Origin: Dillenia suffruticosa
Lineage: Eukaryota > Streptophyta > Magnoliopsida > Dilleniales > Dilleniaceae
Reading direction: 5' to 3'
DNA length: 64,000 bases
Assembly: GCA_033439265.1 (NCBI GenBank)
Contig: JAVTVX010000008.1
Span: 186,001 to 250,000, forward strand
A model generated the notes under the pieces. The model was given only the letters and a program-made list of their open reading frames with translations, had not been told where the DNA came from and searched no databases. Positions 58,036 to 64,000 of the stretch are shown piece after piece (position 1 is the stretch's first letter; each line of letters opens with the position of its first letter). The position numbers and the translations under genes are program-made.

Positions 58036-59850
58036 AAGTGGAGTAAGATTTCAGTTTCAGAAACCATGGTTTTGTTTCATAGCTTGGCACCGTTTTGGCT
58101 ACTGCAGGTAAGCTGAGTAAATCCATAAGATGGTGCTTTTGTTTATGTGGGCAAATAATCACAATTTAAGATGCATCATGGGTATCTGGTTCTTCCCCTT
58201 CCCCATCTCCCCCTTTTTGGTTGTCTATGACCAATTTTTTAAAATCACAGTATAAGAGTCAGGTTATAGGATCTAACTCTTTTTTGAAGCAATTTTCTCA
58301 ATTATTTGCATGCTTTTAGGCACGTCGGTGTTGAAACCAGCAGGATGTTATACATATGCATGTAAGGGTGCTTAGTTATGTATAGTATATGAGCTTGTAT
58401 TCCCCTTGAAATGTAAAGGTCCCATTGCTTAGGAAGAAGTTCTAGTATGTAAAGTATCTACATTCGCCTTTTGGATGCAACTTGTTTCCTTTGTCTAGTA
58501 CTATCAAACAGGCTGCGGGGCATGTATATTTGTGGCTAATGATTAGCTTCTCTGCCCTTTGGGAGTAGCAAGTGCACGGAGATGCTCTCCTGGTATGGGT
58601 TTCTCCCAATTTGGCTATATGCATCTCATGATAGAAAACCCACGGAGCATTGAAAAGTCATTGGGATTGGAAGGCACAGGTTTTGAGCATTCAGAAGTCT
58701 TTATAGCCATTTTATCTTTGACAGGGATTCTTCTTACTAGTGCCAGATTGATTCTTTCTGGGTTCTAGATGCCATAGGGTCCATAGGGTCTCCATGTTCA
58801 AAGATCAGTCTGTTGATGACCATGGGAGTGGGCCCAGAAAGCCACCGACTCTTCATTTCTCTTGTCAATATATTTGAGTTGGACCAAATAAATCATAAAT
58901 TGAATGTTGCAATGGATAAATATTTAATAATCTTAGGTTATGATATGAAATTTAATTTCCTTTAGTGTGTCTATCCGTAATATTTTTTTTTGGGGGGGGG
59001 GGGATGCAATTACTCCGTGTGAACTTACTCATTTTGCTTCAAACTAGTCCTATCCTGGGTATCTTAATGCCTACCTGAAATCAAGTGAAGTAATGACGAG
59101 GGATGCTAGATAACCCTTGTGGATTGAGAACTCAAGCGGTTTCATACTTGGAAAATTATGTTAAGGTCGTCAACTGGGATGGTATTTCTACTTGGCAAAA
59201 CCCATGACTTAGTCAACCCTCGAGGTCAAACAAATTGGCCATTAAGGAGGATGCAGCAGATGGCAATACACTCTCCCCCCCCCCCGGGGGCTGTATAACT
59301 AGGAAAAGATACGGTTGGGTCAAAAAGGATAATATGGACACGTGGGTCTGAACTTTGGACTAAATTCATTATTTTGATTATTTTGAAAATTATCTCGCAC
59401 TTTGAAAAGCAAAGAATACCAATATACAATTAAAATCCCAATTCTTTTTGACTAAAAATTTAATTACCCCCCAATTATTATATTAGTAATTTTTAAACTG
59501 TTCTCAAATTTAAAGGACTCGACAAATAATAATGTGTATGATAAATCATATAATTTTTTTATCATGTTGGGTTGTGCTGCTATAGCTGATAAATCTCTTT
59601 TAGTTTTATTAAAAATAGTTTGGAAATAACTCAAAAATAAGAATTATCTAAATTTTTAGTTCCAAAATTAATATTTTATCAATGCTATTTTATTTTTATG
59701 TGACATTACTAGGTTTTTTTTTTTAATTTATTTTTTATTTTTTAACAGATCTTTACTTGTATCTGGGGCTTACTTGCGGACACAGAATTCCAACTCTTGA
59801 TTTTTTTTTTTTTTTTTTTGCATACATGAGGGTTCGAACTCGAACATATT

Positions 59851-60176
59851 GTTGATGTTTTATAACGTAAATGCATGAAGCAAGGAGATTTCCTTTTTCC
59901 ATCTTCTTCTACCTTAACCACTGTATGAGAGAGAGCAACTCAACTCCACTCAATCATGATGAGTTGTTAAATTGATCATCCAATTGGTTGGGAAGGAGTA
60001 TTGTATTAAAGCAATTCTTGATGTTTTATAATGTAAATGCATGAAGCAAGGAGATTTCCTCTTTTCATCTTCTCCTTTCTTAACCACCGTATGAGAGAGA
60101 GAGAGAGAGAGAGCAACTCTACTCAACTCAACTCAACCCAACCATGATGAGTTGCTAAATAGACCATCCAATTAGA
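59851..60176. repeat. Tandem duplication of about 167 bp
   Basis: Copies at about 59851-59990 and 60018-60176 share TTGATGTTTTATAA(C/T)GTAA, ATGCATGAAGCAAGGAGATT, CTTAACCAC(T/C)GTATGAGAGA, GAGCAACT and ATGATGAGTTG(T/C)TAAAT, ending in ATCCAATT. The second copy has a longer GA run. Confidence 0.9.
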
Positions 60177-60287
60177 AGCATTTTCTTTTTTTTTTTTGTT
60201 ATATTGAGATTTGAATCGAGATTATCGGATTAGGAAAGGAGATTATAATCACTAGACTTTTCCCTTGACGCCATCCAATTAGAAGCA
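60164..60287 (-). mobile_element. 90-bp tRNA-like SINE with 17-bp target duplication
   Basis: The insert at 60181-60270 is flanked by an exact CCATCCAATTAGAAGCA at 60164-60180 and 60271-60287. On the minus strand it starts CGTCAAGGGAAAAGTCTAGTG (A-box-like AGTCTAGTGAT), then has GATTCAAATC (B-box-like) and ends in CAATATAAC followed by a poly-A tail. It is little more than a tRNA-like head plus tail, so it is one of the shortest SINE forms. It landed in the second copy of the 167-bp duplication, so it is younger than that event. Confidence 0.85.
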
Positions 60288-62356
60288 TGACAATTAGACT
60301 ATCTTGTTTTCTAACGGAAGGCTTCCTAGAAACATGGCCATGGCCATGGGCGCACACCCTGAATACATAGCATGGTTATGTATTTAAATAAAAATATAAA
60401 ATTTTATAAATAAAAAATGACTATCACAGTAAAATTATCATAAAAAAATATTTTTTTTTGAAAAAAAATTTACTTAATTTTAATTAGGGTCAACCACAAG
60501 ACAACGAATCAAACGTAGTAGTTGTGTTCAAAAAAATTTATTACAATACCAATAAGTTTCGGTTTAAGCGGCCTCTTCCCTCTCCATCATGTAATATGGA
60601 TCAAATCTTGGTATGCGCAAAAAAAAAAAAAAAAAAAAAATTTACTACAATGGCATACTATTTCAAAATTTAGTTATATTTTGTAAATCCAAAATATGAA
60701 TTAGCAAAGCATAGTGCATGCCCTAATTATAATTAGAAACTTAAAATAATCAACTTGGAGAAAATAAAATATCTTTTGTAATTTCGAAATGCTCAAAATA
60801 TTTTTAAAAAATAATATATTCTTTTTTATTTCTTTATCCGCTTTTCATTATGACAAAGTGATAAGTTATCGTTATTGTTGTTATTATTATTATTGTTATT
60901 ATTATTATTATTATTTTTAAACAATTTAATAAACAAAATAAATAATTAGAAATAAAGAAAATCATATGTTTCTGAAATCAAGAACACACGGTGAGCGCGT
61001 TTCTCTGTTTTGAAATCAGATATTTCCCGCCCACACCTAATCACCTCTTCCAACTCTTGCTACCCAAGAAACCCCCATTCTATATGGATCCACCTTCTCT
61101 CCTTCATTCCCCTCCATCTCTCTCTCTCTAATCAAGGGGGGGGGTTTCTTATGTAATTCCGAATCCCTAATCTCAGGTATCTCTCTCAAACTGAATTTAC
61201 ATTGGACTTTTCATTTATTGATTTTAGGGCTTTATCGATTCATAGACCAAGACACCCCGAAGTTGGGTTTTCTTTACCTGTATTAAACATAGCTTCTGAA
61301 TTAGAAAATGGATTGGAGTTACTGAGAAACCCTAATTTTTTTTCATTAATGTTAAAACTCAATTTTCCCAAACAAACGCTGCATCTGATTCTATTTTAGG
61401 TATAAAATTGTGTCAAATATGCTGAAGTCAGGGGCAAGAGTAGCATTTTTCGAATCAAATATAATTTAAAATTTCTTGAGTTCACATTAGGAGGATGGTC
61501 TTGATATTTAAACAAAAAAGGGATTTCGAATCAAGCCGCAAGCTATTTAGAAAACGAAATAAGAATCTTGAAGTACTCGTGACTAAAAAGGATTTACGTA
61601 TATATACATGTGTGTGTGTGTGTGTAGATAATACAATATTTAGTAATATATATAGAATTTATTGCGTAAAACCTACTATTGTAATTGAGAAATATGTTTT
61701 TCAAAAGAAAGGTTATAATTTTTCAAATTATTATTATTTTTTAAAAAATTTGGGCCAGCATAGGTACGGTATTTGTTGTATGCATGAACTTCAATGCGTC
61801 GTTTTCAACTTAATTGAATTCTGATGTCACTTCTTTGAATTTCGAATGTCGGGAGGAAGAGAAAGATCGTGTGAGCACTGGGCAATGAGAAATTACAGGA
61901 CACGGTTTCTCTGAGCCGGCAATTGATACCCAGAAAAACAAAAATGATTAATGCTCATGACTTTTCACTCCTACAAAAATCCAAACATGAGTGATGACTG
62001 GTTCTTTGCGGTTTAAGGTTGTTTTCTTCTCAACATTTTCGCTGCATTATTTATTTCTTTTTATTATTTTTTTTATTATTTTTTTAAAGATGAATAGACT
62101 AAAAGAGAGTCATAGTCAAAGACCGAAAAGATGAGGAAGGAGGAAGGAAGGAGGGAGGCAATGTTATTCATGGTCAACCAAAACAAAGCACAAGGAAAAC
62201 CACACGCAGATTGGTCTCTTTCCAATTTCTAAATTGTAGAACAAGACTTAAGACTTTACAGAAAATCATCCCTCTGTCTCCATAGGAAAGGAAAAGGAAC
62301 CATGCTCGTTTCTTCTTTCACTGCAGAGGCTTGAAGTAGAATCAAGATAACTTCAG

Positions 62357-63128
62357 ATGGGTATTTGCTGGAGTTCTCAAGTTAGTAGTAATCAGACACC
62401 CACTACCACAGGCCAAATCAGTGCAGGTATTAATCAATGTTTCATCCATGATCTTTATCTTAGTCCTAAATTGCCCTCCTGTATGTGGGTTTTGGTTTGA
62501 TTGCTGAAAATATTCATAAAAAGCCAGGTTCAGGTTGAATTTTGTTTGTTCTCTTCATCTCAGGCGGTTCTAATGATGTTAATTTTTATGTACTTTTGTG
62601 AAGTTGTGCTTATAATTCAAATCTAGTGAGAGCTTTTATTTTGATTGTTCACAAAATCCTTGTTAGTTTTGCTTCTCTATGTGACCTGGAGTGAGCTTTA
62701 CAATGCCTTAATTGACTTCTGATTTATATTTAGCTCTTCAACTTGTGCAATTCTTTTATGTGGGTTTTCTGATTAATGATTATATTACAACAGGTGTGTC
62801 TCAAACAACCGGCAATACAACCTCTTCAGGTGGAAGTAGCCTCTCCAGGAACAGCCGCTTCTCGGCAGCCAGTGGTGGTGGATGCTGCTATGAAGCTTTT
62901 CCTAATGGGCAAATATTGTCCACACCCAATTTGAGAATTTTTACTTTTCCTGAATTGAAGAATGCAACCAAAAATTTTAGGATTGACACTGTTGTTGGTG
63001 AGGGAGGTTTTGGAAAAGTCTTCAAGGGTTGGCTTGATGAGAAGGCCTCACCCAAGAGCGGAAGTGGATCTGTCATAGCTATCAAGAGATTAAGCTCTGA
63101 GAGCATGCAAGGGTTCCAAGAGTGGCAG
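62357..63128 (+). CDS. RLCK VII-type protein kinase, first two exons (partial)
   Basis: A second membrane-anchored cytoplasmic kinase; the gene continues past the right edge. Exon 1 is 62357-62426 ([20 protein letters not shown], then ISA), exon 2 is 62794-63128. MGICW supplies Gly2 for myristoylation and Cys4 for palmitoylation. A Ser/Gly/Asn-rich linker follows, then [16 protein letters not shown], the glycine-rich loop [16 protein letters not shown], and the ATP-binding Lys in [19 protein letters not shown]. The insert [10 protein letters not shown] between strands 2 and 3 is typical of PBL kinases. The exon ends at WQ|GTAATT; the next exon, expected to encode a TEVNFLG-like block, is not within the remaining 870 bases. 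From its neighbour it is likely a PBL31-type kinase, but the N-terminal part alone does not prove that. Confidence 0.85.
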
Positions 63129-64000
63129 GTAATTCAAGTCAATTAAATTATGCACTTTGAAATTGCTTTCCAAGTTTGAATTCAGTCTTTTTCACAATAC
63201 AGATATTAGTTCTGATAGACTAAGTGATCATATTAATTTTTGGGTGGCTTATGAGTGATTGGAGCTTGAAAGTGATTTTCGTTTTTAGTAGATTGGTCAT
63301 TGATATTTGTTTATGCTATTGTCTCACTGCCCTGGTAGATTGGGATTGCCATAGATTGGTTGTGTTTAACGTCAAATATTTGAGCATGGACATGTTTGAT
63401 TCTTCAAAGGTTAAACTTTCAGGTTCATTATTTGGCCGACTTTACCATAAGTCCCAATGTTGCTCCGACAGCATGATCATAGGATATTGTGTATGAATAT
63501 TTGATTCCATTAAGCTTTGAGAGTTGAAGAGCTGGCAAGTGTGAATCATTTTGTTTGAAGTTTCATTGCAGAGATCATAACTGCCTGATGAATAGCTCTT
63601 GCTGTCAGACTGGAGCTCTTCCCCCCTCCCCGAATAGCTCTTGCTGTCTGACTGGAGGTCTTCCCCCCTCCCCCTAGGTGAGGTAGGGGTTTGGTGGAGG
63701 GAGAGGGAGGGAGGGAGAGAGAGAGAGGGGGGGGGGAGAGATGATAGTAAAGGCACAAGTGCAAGAAAAAGTTAGTGCTTCTTGAAGAATGTGTTTTTGG
63801 CATTCCACCCTGTTACATTGTAATCTATCATCTTGTTAGTGTTGCTTTTCTATCTTTTTCTTTAACAAACTTGACTACGAGTATTAAATTTTGCAATCCC
63901 TTTCATAGCATCTCTTTGAGTGTGCTAGCATTCTGATTGTGGTTGGTGACTTAATTGCTCATTGTTGGTGCTCTCTCTCTCTAGAAAAAAAAGGAAAGAA
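63129..64000 (+). other. Intron of the right-edge kinase, cut by the window
   Basis: Starts with a GT donor after exon 2 and shows no further kinase exon. It contains a short tandem repeat: GAATAGCTCTTGCTGTC(A/T)GACTGGAG occurs twice (63589-63614 and 63632-63657), each followed by a CTTCCCCCCTCCCC block. A purine-rich GGGA/GA tract lies at 63696-63741. Confidence 0.7.

Larger units (their letters stand above)
58036..62356. other. Spacer between the two kinase genes
   Basis: The first several hundred bases are likely PBL 3' untranslated region. No gene recognised. Contents: G run at 58992-59003, C/G-run junction at 59274-59290, T runs at 59801-59819, A run at 60619-60640, TTA repeat near 60880-60915, TG repeat at 61612-61625, a tandem duplication at 59851-60176 and a SINE at 60181-60270. 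A pyrimidine-rich leader with CT repeats (61088-61130) may belong to an upstream exon of the next kinase. Confidence 0.55.

Overview
This is nuclear DNA from a dicot flowering plant, most likely a woody rosid. The genes have many small exons with GT-AG introns, and the flanks are AT-rich and full of GA/CT and TA microsatellites. The proteins are plant-specific types: a tonoplast sugar transporter, a plastid homoserine kinase, an EXORDIUM-like wall protein, a type 4 seed metallothionein and PBS1-like kinases. I see no bacterial genes, CRISPR array, rRNA gene or complete tRNA gene.

Layout. 1-818: left-truncated piece of a Ty3/Gypsy-like LTR retrotransposon (minus), next to a decayed mitochondrial phosphate carrier pseudogene (about 1005-1480, minus). 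4156-9225 (+): tonoplast monosaccharide transporter (MSSP/TMT), 5 coding exons, 740 aa. 11552-12667 (-): intronless homoserine kinase, 371 aa. About 14330-15724 (+): broken PP2C phosphatase. 16849-24690 (-): N-acetylglucosaminyltransferase I (GnTI/CGL1), 18 coding exons, 442 aa, including a U12-type AT-AC intron. 26271-28457 (+): AVT3-type vacuolar amino acid exporter with an apparent frame break close to its start codon. 34459-35517 (+): EXORDIUM-like protein, intronless. 38826-39289 (+): type 4 (EC) metallothionein in two exons. 41882-47945 (+): bromodomain protein of the plant BRD1/2/13 type, 9 exons, 745 aa. 52270-58035 (+): PBL21/22-type receptor-like cytoplasmic kinase, 6 exons, 395 aa, with a GC-AG intron. 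62357 to beyond the right edge (+): a second RLCK VII-type kinase, first two exons only.

The genes do not form one pathway. They look like an ordinary conserved plant gene neighbourhood. From memory, several neighbours here are also neighbours in Arabidopsis: GnTI with AVT3C, AVT3B with MT4a, homoserine kinase with TMT2, homoserine kinase with EXL5, and BRD with PBL22 and PBL31. The window therefore probably keeps an old gene order that Arabidopsis split over several chromosomes.

The spacers and large introns hold short interspersed elements that can be recognised by target-site duplications: a 90-bp tRNA-like SINE at 60181-60270 with a 17-bp duplication, a 202-bp SINE at 41133-41334 with a 16-bp duplication, and an Au-like SINE tail at 8326-8399 with a 20-bp duplication. 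There are diverged relatives at about 30680-30830 and 36311-36403. Several 110-185 bp tandem duplications and a 27-bp near-perfect inverted repeat at 36426-36495 are also present. I found no convincing new molecular system. The most notable items are the AT-AC intron, the AVT3 start region, the SINE families and the conserved gene order.

All exon borders were read by eye from splice signals, reading frame and remembered family sequences. Every protein-level match is recognition from memory, not a database search.
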